64,000 bases of DNA from Plantago ovata (taxonomy: Eukaryota; Streptophyta; Magnoliopsida; Lamiales; Plantaginaceae). This document shows, one piece after another, positions 46,615 to 58,242 of this stretch; position 1 is the stretch's first letter, and each line of letters begins with the position of its first letter. Location: the NCBI GenBank assembly GCA_028274465.1, contig CM051458.1, positions 70,650,885 to 70,714,884 of the forward strand. Direction: 5' to 3'. The notes beneath the pieces are model-generated. The model did not search any database. It had not been told where the DNA came from and saw only the letters and a program-made list of their open reading frames with translations. A program made the position numbers and the translations under genes.

Positions 46615-49600
46615 AAGGAATCAAGACCACCATATCCTTTGATGTATCCTTCTAAAGCTAAATCTTTGCCTAATAATACATGTGATACAGGTAATGATGA
46701 GCAGCTGGAAAAGGAGGAGAAAGAAGAAGGGACACCAACTCCCAAGCTCGTTCCCGGAAAGGGAAAGGAAGGTGAGCAACGGGGTGCACACCAAAAGGAA
46801 GGCGAACTTCATAAGTCAGCCAACCCTTACGTTCCCCTTTTGGAATTGATTCAAAATATTCCCGCCTACACGAAATTTTTCAAGGAGGTGCGGAGTAATA
46901 AGAAAATCTTTCAAAGGGGGAGGTAGCTGAACTCGAGATGGTTAATTCCGTGAACGAGTCACCCTTGAAACAAAAGATCCCGGGAGTTTCATCATTAGTA
47001 TAACCATGGGAAACGGCCGATCTGCAAAAGCAATGCTTGATTTGGGGGCTAGCATTAATCTAATGCCATACTCCATCTACAAGGCGTTGGGGTTAGGAGA
47101 AATCCAACCCACGAGCATGGTCGTTCAAATGGCTGATCGGAGTGCGAAACGCCCACTTGGGGTGGTTGAGGATATCCTAGTAAAGGTGGATCGACTCATC
47201 GTGCCAACCGACTTCGTGGTAATGGAAACGGCGGATGAGGGAACTAGTGCGAAAAAAGAGCACATAGTGCTTTTGGGCGGACCCTTTATGGCCACCACCA
47301 ACACTTGCTTGGAGCTTCGAGGGAAGAAGATCACTATGGAAGTGCTCGGAGATAAGGTACAGATTGAACAATACAAACAGATATATGCTCCTGACTCTGA
47401 AGAAGCTATAATTGAAGAGCTTAAATTTGTTGATTGCTATGAACCCGTTTCTTGCGATTCTTACTTTGCTCATCATATTAATGACCCTTTAGAAGCCGCC
47501 CTCACTATGAACCTTGAAAAAGATTATGTAACTGAAGAAGTCCTAGCCATGACAACCCTCCTAGATAACGCACCTGAAATTCCTCTAGGAGAAGAAGTAG
47601 AAGAGTCTCTAGGAATAGATGAGGAAGAAGGAGTGACCCCTCCACCTAGTGAACCAACCCTTGAGCTTAAACCATTACCAAGCCATTTGAAATATGTCTT
47701 CCTAGGAGAGAATGAGTCTAAACCTGTAATCATATCTTCTAAGCTTGGTAAGGAGGAAGAGGCTAAGTTAGTGGAGGTATTGAAAAGAAACACCGGAGCC
47801 ATAGGATGGAGCATAGGTGACATCAAGGGTATAAGCCCGGTGCAATGTACCCACAAAATAGCCTTAGAGGAAGATGCGAAACCTGTTAGGCAACCACAAC
47901 GTAGGCTAAATCCAGCTATGCTAGAAGTTGTGAAGAAAGAGGTGCTTAAACTCCTAGATGCTAAGATGATTTACCCAGCTCCCGATAGCAAATGGGTTAG
48001 TCCCGTCCATGTAGTCCCTAAGAAGTCGGGTATCACGGTCGAAGCAAATGATAAAGGGGAATTAGTACCCGTTAGGAAAACAACGGGGTGGCCTATGTGC
48101 ACCGATTATAGGAAATTGAATTCTGACAAAAAGAAAGATCATTTTCCTTTACCATTTATTGATGATATGCTTAACCGCCTAGCTGGGCAAGAGTTCTATT
48201 GTTTCTTGGATGGTTTGTCAGGTTTCTACCAGATTCCTATAGCTCCCGAGGACCAAGAGAAGACCACCTTCACATGTCCTTTTGGCACTTTCGCATAGCG
48301 TAGGATGCCCTTCGGATTGTGCAATGCTCCGGCCACTTTCCAATGTTGCATGCTCTCCGTCTTCTCCGACATGGTGAATAAATTTGTTGAGGTATTTATG
48401 GATGATTTTTCCGTTTACGGTGATTCATTTGATGATTGTCTTGATAAACTTGATCGTGTCTTAAAGAGGTGTATTGAATGTAATCTTACCTTGAGTTGGG
48501 AAAAGAGTCACTATATGGTTAAAGAGGGAATTGTGTTAGGACATGCTATTTCTAAAAGAGGGATAGAGGTAGATAAAGGGAAACTTGAAGTCATTGAAAA
48601 GTTACCTCTACCTACTTGTGTGCATGAATTGCAATCCTTCCTTGGGCATGTAGGCTTCCATAGGAGATTTATCAAAGATTTCTCTAAGAGAGCTAAGTGC
48701 TTGAGTAACTTGCTTGCTAAAGATGTTCCCTTTGAATTCACATAAGAATGTCTTGACGCTTTCCACACACTTAAGGAGAAACTCTTAACAGCCCCTATTG
48801 TAGTCTCTCCGGATTGAAAAACTCCTTTTGAAATTATGTGTGATGCTTCTGACTATGCTATGGGTGTTGTTCTTGGTCAAAAGGTTGATAACCGTTTCAG
48901 AGTGATTTACTATGCTAGTAAGACCTTAGATGCTGCTCAGATTAATTATACTACCACTGAGAAAGAATTCTTAGCGGTTATTTTTGCTCTAAGTAAATTC
49001 AGGTCCTATATTACTGGGTACAAAGTTTTTGTTCACACTGACCATGCAGCTCTCAAGCATTTGATTGCTAAGCGTGAAACCAAGCCCCGCTTGATGCGTT
49101 GGGTACTTCTTCTCCAGGAGTTCAAAGTGGAGATAATTGAAAAAAGTGGCAAGGAAAATCTAGTGGCGGACCACTTGTCCCGGTTGCCAAACATTCCACA
49201 AGATGGCACACCCGTCCCAGATGATTTGCGCGATGATCAATTGATGCGCATAGAGTTGGAACCATGGTACGCCGATATCGTTAACTTCTTAGCCACAAAT
49301 GTGATGCCAACCCATCTCTCTGGACCTGAACGGCATACACTTGTGAGGAATTGTCGCCATTACATATGGGATGACCCGTACTTGTTCCGCAAGGGAGGAG
49401 ATGAAGTCTTGCGGAGGTGTGTAACCGAGAAAGAGCAATTTTCGATACTGAGATTCTGCCATGAGTTAGAATGTGGAGGGCATTATAGTGGCCAAAAAAC
49501 CGCTCGCAAGGTGCTTCAATCCAGGTTCTTTTGGCCCAGCTTGTTTGAAGATGCGCGCTCATTTGTGGCGCAATGTGACTCATGCCAACGGAGTAGCAAC

Positions 49601-50560
49601 ATTGGCAAGCAACAAGACATGCCCCAGCAAGGTAACTTAGTTGTTGAGCCTTTTGATGTTTGGGGTATAGACTTTATGGGACCATTCCCTAAGAGTAATG
49701 GGTACGAATATATCTTGGTTGCGGTCGACTATGTCACCAAATGGGTAGAGGCTGTTCCGACCCGGACTAATGATGCCAAGGTTGTACTCTCTTTTCTTCG
49801 TGATGTGATCTTCAATAGGTTTGGGACCCCGAGGTCCATTATCAGCGATGGGGGAGCTCACTTTGTGAACAAGGTCTTCGCTAATCTCATGAAGAAGTAC
49901 GGGGTGACACATTTCGTTCCTACTCCATATCATCCTCAAACATCTGGCCAAGTGGAAGTGAGCAATCGGCAAATCAAGAAAATCTTGGAGCGGGTGGTCA
50001 AACCCTCGAGGAAGGATTGGTCCACCAAGTTGCCAGATGCACTATGGGCATATAGGACTTCGTTCAAAACGGTGATTGGTACCACTCCCTACCGGCTTGC
50101 GTAAGGGAAAGCTTGCCATCTACCCGTGGAGTTGGAGCATAGAGAACTTTGGTCTATCAAGCAATTGAACCTTGATATGGAGAAAGCCGGTGAAGAAAGA
50201 CTTTTGCAACTCACCGAGCTAGATGAGCTAAGATTGAAAGCCTTCGAAAGTGGTAAGATATACAAGGAACGAGCAAAGAGGTATCATGATAGAGGCATCA
50301 TCCGCAAGGATTTAGTCCCATGTCAAAAGGCACTCCTCTTCAACTCTCGGTTGCGACTTTTTCCTGGAAAACTCCGTTCTAGATGGGACGGACCATTTGA
50401 AATTGTCCGAGTAGCACCCCATGGTGCTGTGGAACTCTTGGACAACAAAAATGGAGCTACCTTCAAGGTCAATGGCCAAAGAGTTAGGCCGTACCTAGAG
50501 CCTCTCGAGTCGACTCATGAAGTGGAAGTTGACTTGGTCGAGGTACCTATTGTATCTTAG
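46615..50560 (+). pseudogene. B1: Athila-like protease-RT-RNase H-integrase region
   Basis: It starts within the gag end (NPYVPLLELIQNIPAYTKFFKEV). Protease follows near 47030 (LDLGASINLMPYSIYK, VVQMADRSAKRPLGVVEDI). RT has GWPMCTDYRKLN, FLDGLSGFYQIPIAPEDQEK, MPFGLCNAPATFQ and VFMDDFSVYG. RNase H begins [10 protein letters not shown] and includes [19 protein letters not shown]. Integrase has [42 protein letters not shown] and [16 protein letters not shown], and the C-terminal part ends [10 protein letters not shown]. It is the only autonomous-type Athila pol here. It is a broken fossil with about four breaks; its 5' part is cut off by COP3. Confidence 0.9.
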
Positions 50561-51001
50561 TTCATTTCATTAGTCGCTTGTATTTCTCTTTATTTGCTTT
50601 TGTAGTTGTGGCCTGTGAGCCTTTTGTCGTGATTCGTTTAGTCTAGTGTTTGTCTTGGTGCCTTAGGTGATTAAGATAGGAAAAAACATCGATAATCTGG
50701 AAACAGAGCCAAGCGAAGCGCTTGGAAGGGCCAAGCGGTCCGCTTGAATCTTCAGCAAATCAAAAAGTTTACTGGAATTTCAAGCGGAGCGCCTGGAGCC
50801 TCCCAAGCGCACCGCTTGACAAGCGGACCGCTTCTGTACCCAGATTTTCCTCGTTTTTTCCATTCTTCTCACCTTTGCGCACCCGTTTTCACTTGTTTCT
50901 TGAGTCCTTTCAGGTACTACTCTTCTATAGGAGTTGGACACGAACATTATTCAGGGAAGTGTACTCTCAATCCAATTTTTTCTTTCTAAATCAACTTTTC
51001 C

Positions 51002-51040
51002 TTGCTCGAGGACGAGCAAAAGTTTAGGTTTGGGGAGGGG
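51002..51040 (+). promoter_or_regulatory. internal hairpin and polypurine cassette, B1
   Basis: Hairpin TTGCTCGAGGACGAGCAA (51002-51019) is followed by GGTTTGGGGAGGGG (51027-51040). It closely resembles the cassette at the LTR border (52373-52408), 1.37 kb downstream, so it may act as an internal second polypurine tract. Confidence 0.5.
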
Positions 51041-52372
51041 TTATTGGATTTTCAGTACTATGTGCTCTTTTAGTTCGTGTGTACCTGTTGTTAGCTCAAT
51101 TCTCGTGATTTGTTGTATTTTTTTTAATTTTTGCATGCATATCATCCTTAGGTTAGTTGTTGCACGTTGTGTGTGGAGTCTATGGCCAAGTTTTTTCGAA
51201 TTTTTTTTATTGAGTAGACTAAGTGTTTATGACCATTGATCATATGTTGCATCACTTTGCAAGTAGTTTGAGGCTTGTCTCGCTTGGTTTGTCACATTCG
51301 CATGCACTAGTTAAGCTTAGTAGTCTCGACATCACCTCGAGTGGTGTTTCTTCTACTGCGGTTCACGATGGCCTTATAAAATGGTGCATGTTAGAGTCTA
51401 TGGTTGTAACCCGTGTAATTATGTACGTAAGAGGCGACAAGTTCTTCACCTCGATTAGAAATTGCCAAATGCCTAGGAAAGAGGTAGTGTGAGGTGTGCG
51501 ATTCCTTGTATTAAACCTATTCTATCGAATAGGTTTGGGGAGGGGGTTGCCTTATTGATCTTGTCTTTCGTCCTTGAGTCGTTGTAAAGTTTTCTTTTTC
51601 TTTTTTATTTTTCTTTTTGTTTTTTGTCCCAACCTATTCTTTCGAATAGGTTTGGGGAGGTGTTTTGGACATTTAGTACTGCTGCTTTCCCCTATATATA
51701 AATTTAAAAAAAAATAAGAATAATAAAAAAAAAAAAAAAAAAGAGAAAAGAAAAGAAAAAAAAAAAAAGGGGAAATAAAGAATAAGACCCACAAAGTAAA
51801 AGAAGGGTCGTTGCAAGCCAAAAAGCAGTCTAGTAAAGTATCAAGTGTCATGTAAATATTTGTTATTGTGAAGTTATCGAGTTGTAAATTCTATCTTTCG
51901 TTTCGTGTCGCCTTTGTCCAAGGCCTGTTCTTGACCACCCTCGTCTTGCAATTCAAGAAGTGGTTGAAAGAGGCTCATTCTTGAGAGTCTGGGTAGAATA
52001 GGGGAGTGTTATCTTTCTAAGGGAACCCTCCTTCGTTTGATGAGAGCCAGTATTGGTTCGCCCTCTCTTGAGGAAAAGTCTCGCTTGGTGAACAGTAGTA
52101 AGCCCTCGGTTTCATAGACACGGGGCAATTGTAGTATGATAACATGCATCATTGTGTCGTCACTGACCAGGTCCAGGTAGAAGATGTTACGAGAGACTCC
52201 TTTGTTTAACAAAGTGCACATATGAATGTGTATATTCGCAATCGAGGCATTCTTCAACCTACTTGCATGTCATGCACATATGGTCTTGTTCATAAGCATT
52301 TGGTAGATTCAATAGATTAGTTCATCTTACTTGGCATTAGACTCCCTTTTTGTGTTGCATTTAGATTAGTTG

Positions 52373-52408
52373 TTGCTTGAGGACAAGCAAGGGTTTGGTT
52401 TGGGGAGA
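52373..52408 (+). other. LTR-border hairpin and polypurine tract, B1
   Basis: Hairpin TTGCTTGAGGACAAGCAA (52373-52390) is followed by GGGTTTGGTTTGGGGAGA (52391-52408), one base before the LTR start. It is the expected plus-strand primer. The stem differs from the internal cassette by a compensated pair. Confidence 0.8.
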
Positions 52409-52409
52409 T

Positions 52410-53812
52410 TGATGAACGTATTTTTTACAAGTTTATCTTGTCTTTTTTACCTTCGTTTGTTGTCTTTTTGCTTAGTTTTTTTGGTTAGTTTTGTAGAATA
52501 GTGTCACATTTATTGTTTTCTGCATTTCCAGGCACTTAGGAACGAAATGGTGTTTTTGGAGCTAAAACCGAGCTTTTTTGATAGAAAATATTCCCGTTGA
52601 AGTTCTTTGATCTCCACGGCTTGTTCGTGAGTGTTTGAGCATCAATAAGCATTGAGAAGGATGAGTCCAAGGCACCCGAGGGCCGTACAAGGGCAAAAAG
52701 ATTGAGTTGGAAGACAAAAATCTGCCCAGGAGCCAAGCTAAACGCCTGGAATAGTGAAGCGCTCCGCTTCATTTTCCAGTAGTTTTGGCACAGCAGCCAA
52801 GCGAAGCGCTTGGAGGGCCCAAGCGCTTCGCTTGCCAAGCGCTCCGCTTGGCCTCTCCAAGCGGTCCGCTTGGCAGCGGTTACGTTTTCGGATTTTCCTT
52901 CTTAAATCTGATTTTCAGTTACTTTTACCATACTTTGAACATTGGCTTCGTTTTGGCAGAGCTCCTAAGCCCCAAAAACTCAGAGAAACTCATAGATTCA
53001 TTGGAATTTAGCTTGGGATTCAAGATTTTGATTGGAATTCATCCTTTGTAATCATCTACGGAGAGGTTTTCTTTGATTTCCACCGATTAGTGACAGCTTT
53101 GGTGGTAACTTGTATCACTCTCTTATCTTGTAGTTTGATATGATGTATTCTGATTATTATTCATATGAATTGATGTCTATGTTGATGAATATGAGTAGCT
53201 AAATCATTTGTGTTGGTGGTAGAATTTAGAATTATGCATGTTATGGATTATGCTTATGCTTAGATGAGGTTGTGAGTCAATCTTGCTGCAAATTACTTCA
53301 TATGATTCGTAGTTGCCTATAAAATATATTCGAATAGAGTATGTGACAAACTCGTTGGTCAATGAAAGCTATAGGATTGTATGTTAGTGATTTGCAGCAT
53401 GCTAGATAAATGGTGTTAGTGACAAGTACCTCTAAATTATTGATAGTGACCTTTCATGATGTGTGTCTTGAAAGTTACCTAGACAAGTTGCTTAGCAGAC
53501 TTAGTTGAAGGTTTTACGCACTGAACTTGTGAGCATATTAGTAATCCATGCATGTGTATTCGATTTCTACCACCGACCGTTTTCCAAACTTGTTTACAAA
53601 AACTCTTGATTTCTCACTTCCTTTGTTCAAACATCTTTCTCAAAAATCATCATCTATTTGACTGAAATTAGCTAGCAAAAATCTTGATCAAAGCCACGTT
53701 AGGTCCCGAGAGAACGACACTCGGCGACAACTTGCCATTGCACTCTGTTTGTGTAGTGAAAGGTGTTCTTTGGCTTTTAAACAAATTTAATTGGTGAAAA
53801 ACGACATCATCA
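52410..53812 (+). repeat. ATH-B LTR shared by B1 and B2
   Basis: A 1403-bp LTR from TGATGAACG to GACATCATCA. A polypurine tract precedes it (3' LTR of B1) and a primer site follows it (5' LTR of B2), so one LTR serves two internal regions. This tandem arrangement usually arises by LTR recombination. It carries the AAGCG palindrome cluster (52733-52884). Inverted copies are at 4773-5667 and 56868-58242. Confidence 0.92.
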
Positions 53813-53815
53813 ATT

Positions 53816-53833
53816 TGGCGTCGTTGCTGGAGA
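53816..53833 (+). other. B2 primer-binding site
   Basis: TGGCGTCGTTGCTGGAGA, three bases after the LTR end, is a diverged form of the Athila tRNA-Asp-type site seen at 3546-3563. Confidence 0.8.
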
Positions 53834-53956
53834 CTTAACTCCTTTGGTTGGTGTTTTTGTTTTGGTTTTTTCAGCCAACATCTCTTCTTTGCCTTATTTC
53901 TGTCTTTTGTTTCTTTTTAACTTGGAAACTCACTACTCTTCATTTCAGGTGAGTGC

Positions 53957-56269
53957 ATGCCTAGTACCCGAACGAGTAGACCTATTATTGAACCTTTTGT
54001 AGACAAGATCGATCGTTTGTTTCAAAGGAGAAGGAGGAATATGAATCTCGAGTTTGAAGAAGTAGCATCTAGAGCTTCCACTTCTGGTATTCGGGAAGAG
54101 TCTTCTTCTTATCTTTTGGAGCCAATTCTTGAATCTGTTTTCTTGGAAGGTGAAATGGCGGAGCAGCCTATACGTACACTTACTAAGCCTACGGTTGGGG
54201 CTAGAGGACCAGCAATTGTCCTCAATGATGCCACAAGGAACTTGGAGATCAAGAATCACATGTTCCAACAACTTCCCAAATTCTATGGGATGGCTAATGA
54301 GGACGTTATTGGGTTCTTGAATGAGCTCGAGAATTTTGTTCTCCATCTTGGGCGACCAGGAGCTGGTGTTACGGATGATGATCTCCGTATGAAGGTCTTT
54401 TCTATGGGGCTAGGTGATCGTGCAAAGGCTTGGATTAATACTTTGGAGGTCGGGTCTTTGACAACATGGGATCTTTGTTTTGATAAGATCATGGAGCGTT
54501 ACTACCCCGCTTCCAAGACGATGGCTATGAAGAGCCAAATTAGCTCCTTCGAGCAGAGGTATGATGAGGCTTTCCACGAGGCCTATGATCGATTCATGGG
54601 GTTGCATCATCGATGCCCACATCACGGGTATGATAAAAGTCAGCTTCTCCAATTCTTTTACAATGATTTACATCCCGAGATTCAATCTCAAGTGGATAGT
54701 ATTTGTGGAGGTAGTATGGGGGAGTTGCTTCCTTCTCAAGCTCAAGTGAAGCTGGACATGATGTACCGGAATTCCCAAAACCGGAATGTGAGGGCTCGTG
54801 TGCTCCAAAAGGAGCAAAGAGGTGAGGCCAAGGTAGTGGTAGAACAAGATGCCTTCGATGGGTTCGCCCATGAAGTGAAGCAAGCTTTGAGGCAAAGCGT
54901 TCCTTCTCCTTCTACGGAAGTTTGTGGTGTGTGCAAGAACTATGGGCACCCGGCCTATTTATGCCGTTCTGAATTTGCTAGAGAGCAATATATCACGAAC
55001 GATGTCCGTCAAGAAGTGTATGCTGCTGAGGGAGAGCAAGTAGTTGGAGACGTGAACTACGGGCAAGGATATGGCAATATGAGGCCACAAAACCGTGGGC
55101 CCCGAGGTGGGTACCAGAATCAAGGCAACCATGATTATCTTCATAACTCGGATCAATATTCCTATGGGCCTAATCAAGATAGAAGTCGTCTCAGCTATGG
55201 GAACAATTGGTGTGAAGGAGCACCGCCTTCTAATCCTACACCTCCACCTGAGGTTGCTAGTTCGGGACCACAAGGTGGAGGGGTGCTTCCTTCACCTCTT
55301 GTCTCTTCTCTCAACGATCTTGTGTTGAAGACGAATAAGTTTATGGAGCATTACTATCGTAATGAAGCTACTAACAATCAGCGGTTTGAGAAGCTTGAGG
55401 CTAGTAGTAGCAACCTCCATAAGAAGTTGCAAGAGTTGATAGATCGGGGGGCTAGTAGAGAGCAAGGGAAGTTTCCCGGGAACACGGAGAAGGCTATGGC
55501 CATAACCGTGGTGACTGATTTGCCCGTGGAGATCACGGTTGTGAGAGACAATGCACGAGTTGAGGTGCCAAGTTGCAAGATAACTGAAACTTGCAAAGTG
55601 AGTGAGGAGGTCGAGACTCCTAAGGTGGTTATGGAAGAGGAAGTTGTCGCACAATATGATGCGATAGTTGAAGAGGTGAAATAAAACTCATCGTCTGAGG
55701 ATGAGATGGTGGATATGGTGGAAGTTCCCATCCAAGAGAGCTTCGATGTTGAAATCGGCTTGAGGAAGAAGGACGGAATAGTGGCAACTCTAGACACGGG
55801 AGCGGGTGTGAATGTTATACCCTTGAACGTGTATGAAGAGTCGGGTTTGTCTGGCTTGAGACCTATGAAATGCATGGTGCAATTAGCGGATGGGTCCATG
55901 AAAAAGCCGTTGGGTGTGATTGAGAACTTGGCGGTGAGGGTTGCCGGTGTAGAGGTGAAGACTAATTTCATCGTTATGCCTACATCTTCTGCTAAGCTCA
56001 AAGATGTGGTTCTCCTGGGTAGAGCCTTCATCAACAAAGTGCATATGGTCATAGACATGTATCGTCGAACATGTCACTTTGAGGTAAATGGCAAGCAACA
56101 CACGTTGCGAGCCATTGTTAATTCATGTGCTTATGTTGATACTAACGAACTTGTAGGATTTTTTGGTCCACTTTATGTTCGTCAAGATGTGCAGGGAATT
56201 GATGCTTTGAGAAGCAATTGGGGGGGAAGTCTAGTACCCGAGGCGAAATCAATCCCGCATGAGTTGTGA
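53957..56269 (+). pseudogene. B2 gag-protease coding region
   Basis: Starts at the ATG at 53957 (MPSTRTSRPIIEPF). Gag core motifs are LPKFYGMANEDVIGFL, AWINTLEVGS, YYPASKTMA and CPHHGYDKSQLLQFFYNDLHP, then a canonical CCHC knuckle CGVCKNYGHPAYLC near 54921-54962, and a Gly/Asn/Pro-rich spacer. The protease follows near 55790 (LDTGAGVNVIPLNVYEESGL, VQLADGSMKKPLGVIENL, VVLLGRAFINKV). No RT or integrase follows; the 3' region begins at once. It is the best preserved Athila-like gag here, with about one break. Confidence 0.88.
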
Positions 56270-56867
56270 AGAGTCGAGCCAACGACTTTTAAACGAAGGC
56301 GCTTCTCGGGAGGCAACCCGAGGTTGTATCTTTGTTTGTTTAGTAGTTCTAGCCTGTGAGCCTTTTGTCGTGATTCGTTTAGTCTAGTGTTTGTCTTGGT
56401 GCCTTAGGTGATTAAGATAGGAAAAAACATCAAAAATCTGGAAACAGAGCCAAGCGAAGCGCTTGGAAGGGCCAAGCGGTCCGCTTGAATCTTCAGTAAA
56501 TCAAAAAGTTTACTGGAATTTCAAGCGGCGCGCCTGGAGCCTCCCAACCGCTCCGCTTGACAAGCGGACCGCTTGGCGTGCCAAGCGGTCCGCCTGGACC
56601 CTGTACCCAGATTTTCCTCGTTTTTTCCATTCTACTCACCTTTGCGCACCCGTTTTCACTTGTTTCTTGAGTCTTTTCAGGTACTACTCTTCTATAGGAG
56701 TTGGACACGAACCTTATTCAGGGAAGTGTACTCTCAATCCAATTTTTTCTTTCTAAATCAACTTTTCTTTGCTCGAGAGCGAGCAAAAGTTTAGGTTTGG
56801 GGAGGGGTTATTGGATTTTCAGTACTATGTGCTCTTTTAGTTCGTGTGTACCTGTTATTAGCTAAAT
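56270..56867 (+). other. B2 3' region, joined to an inverted LTR
   Basis: Contains a CTCGGG/CCCGAG hairpin (56305-56322, with GGGAGGCAACCCG), a stretch matching B1 from about 50610, the AAGCG palindrome cluster (56446-56602), and the internal hairpin plus polypurine cassette (56769-56807). It ends at TAAAT where the inverted ATH-B LTR begins. In B1 the same region continues for a further 1.3 kb. Confidence 0.75.
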
Positions 56868-58242
56868 TGATGATGTCGTTTTTCACCAATTAAATTTGTT
56901 TAAAAGCCAAAGAACACCTTTCACTACTCAAACAGAGTGCAATGGCAAGTTGTCCCCGAGTGTCGTTCTCTCGGGACCTAACGTGGCTTTGATCAAGGTT
57001 TTTGCTAGCTAATTTCAGTCAACTAGATGATGATTTTTGAGAAAGATGTTTGAACAAAGGAAGTGAGAGATCAAGAGTTTTTGTAAACAAGTTTGGAAAA
57101 CGGTCGGTGGTAGAAATCGAATACACATGCATGGATTACTAATATGCTCACAAGTTCAGTGCGTAAAACCTTCAACTAAGTCTGCTAAGCAACTTGTCTA
57201 GGTAACTTTCAAGACACACATCATGAAAGGTCACTATCAATAATTTAGAGGTGCTTGTCACTAACACCATTTATCTAGCATGCTGCAAATCACTAACATA
57301 CAATCCTATAGCTTTCATTGACCAACGAGTTTGTCACATACTCTATTCGAATATATTTTATAGGCAACTACGAATCATATGAAGTAATTTGCAGCAAGAT
57401 TGACTCACAACCTCATGTAAGCATAAGCATAATCCATAACATGCATAATTCTAAATTCTACCACCAACACAAATGATTTAGCTACTCATATTCATCAACA
57501 TAGACATCAATTCATATGAATAATAATCAGAATACATCATATCAAACTACAAGATAAGAGAGTGATACAAGTTACCACCAAAGCTGTCACTAATCGGTGG
57601 AAATCAAAGAAAACCTCTCCGTAGATGATTACAAAGGATGAATTCCAATCAAAATCTTGAATCCCAAGCTAAATTACAATGAATCTATGAGTTTCTCTGA
57701 GTTTTTTGGGGCTTAGGAGCTCTGCCAAAACGAAGCCAATGTTCAAAAGTATGCAAAAAGTAACTGAAAATCAGATTTAAGAAGGAAAATCCGAAAACGT
57801 AACCGCTGCCAAGCGGACCGCTTGGAGAGGCCAAGCGGAGCGCTTGGCAAGCTTGGCTGTTGTGCCAAAACTACTGGAAAATGAAGCGGAGCACTTCACT
57901 ATTCCAGGCGCTTAGCTTGGCTCCTGGGCAGATTTTTGTCTTCCAACTCAATCTTTTTGCCCTCGTACGGCCCTCGGGTGCCTTGGACTCATCCTTCTCA
58001 ATGCTTATTGATGCTCAAACACTCACGAACAAGCCGTGGAGATCAAGGAACTTCAACGGGGCCATTTTCTATCAAAAAAGCTCGTTTTTAGCTCCAAAAA
58101 CGCCATTTCGTTCCTAAGTGCCTGGAAATGCAGAAAACAATAAACGTGACACTATTCTACAAAACTAACCCAAAAACTAAGAAAAAAGACAACAAAAGAA
58201 GGTAAGACAGACAAGATAAACGTGTAAAAAATACGTTCATCA
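56868..58242 (-). repeat. ATH-B LTR, right border copy
   Basis: A 1375-bp LTR in minus orientation with clean termini TGATGATGTC and ACGTTCATCA. Its left flank is B2 3' region (TAAAT) and its right flank is ATH-A (AGAGG). The right flank matches AGACG before 4773, but the left flank does not belong to the same insertion. No primer site is next to it. It looks like a recombinant LTR from two insertions. Confidence 0.85.

Larger units (their letters stand above)
50561..52409 (+). other. B1 long 3' non-coding region
   Basis: About 1.85 kb between integrase and LTR. It holds an AAGCG palindrome cluster (50706-50842), a hairpin plus polypurine cassette (51002-51040), two AACCTATTC/GAATAGGTT hairpins each followed by TTTGGGGAGG (51513-51546 and 51631-51662), an A-rich stretch (about 51705-51815), and a second hairpin plus polypurine cassette at the LTR (52373-52408). 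The ATH-A 3' region has the same order of elements. No env-like ORF is seen. Confidence 0.75.

Noticed and set aside
57860-58117. An 85-codon frame in the ATH-B LTR, also open at 5223-5667 and 52536-52838
   Set aside because: It is LTR sequence seen on either strand, runs through the AAGCG palindromes and has no start in common. Chance frame.
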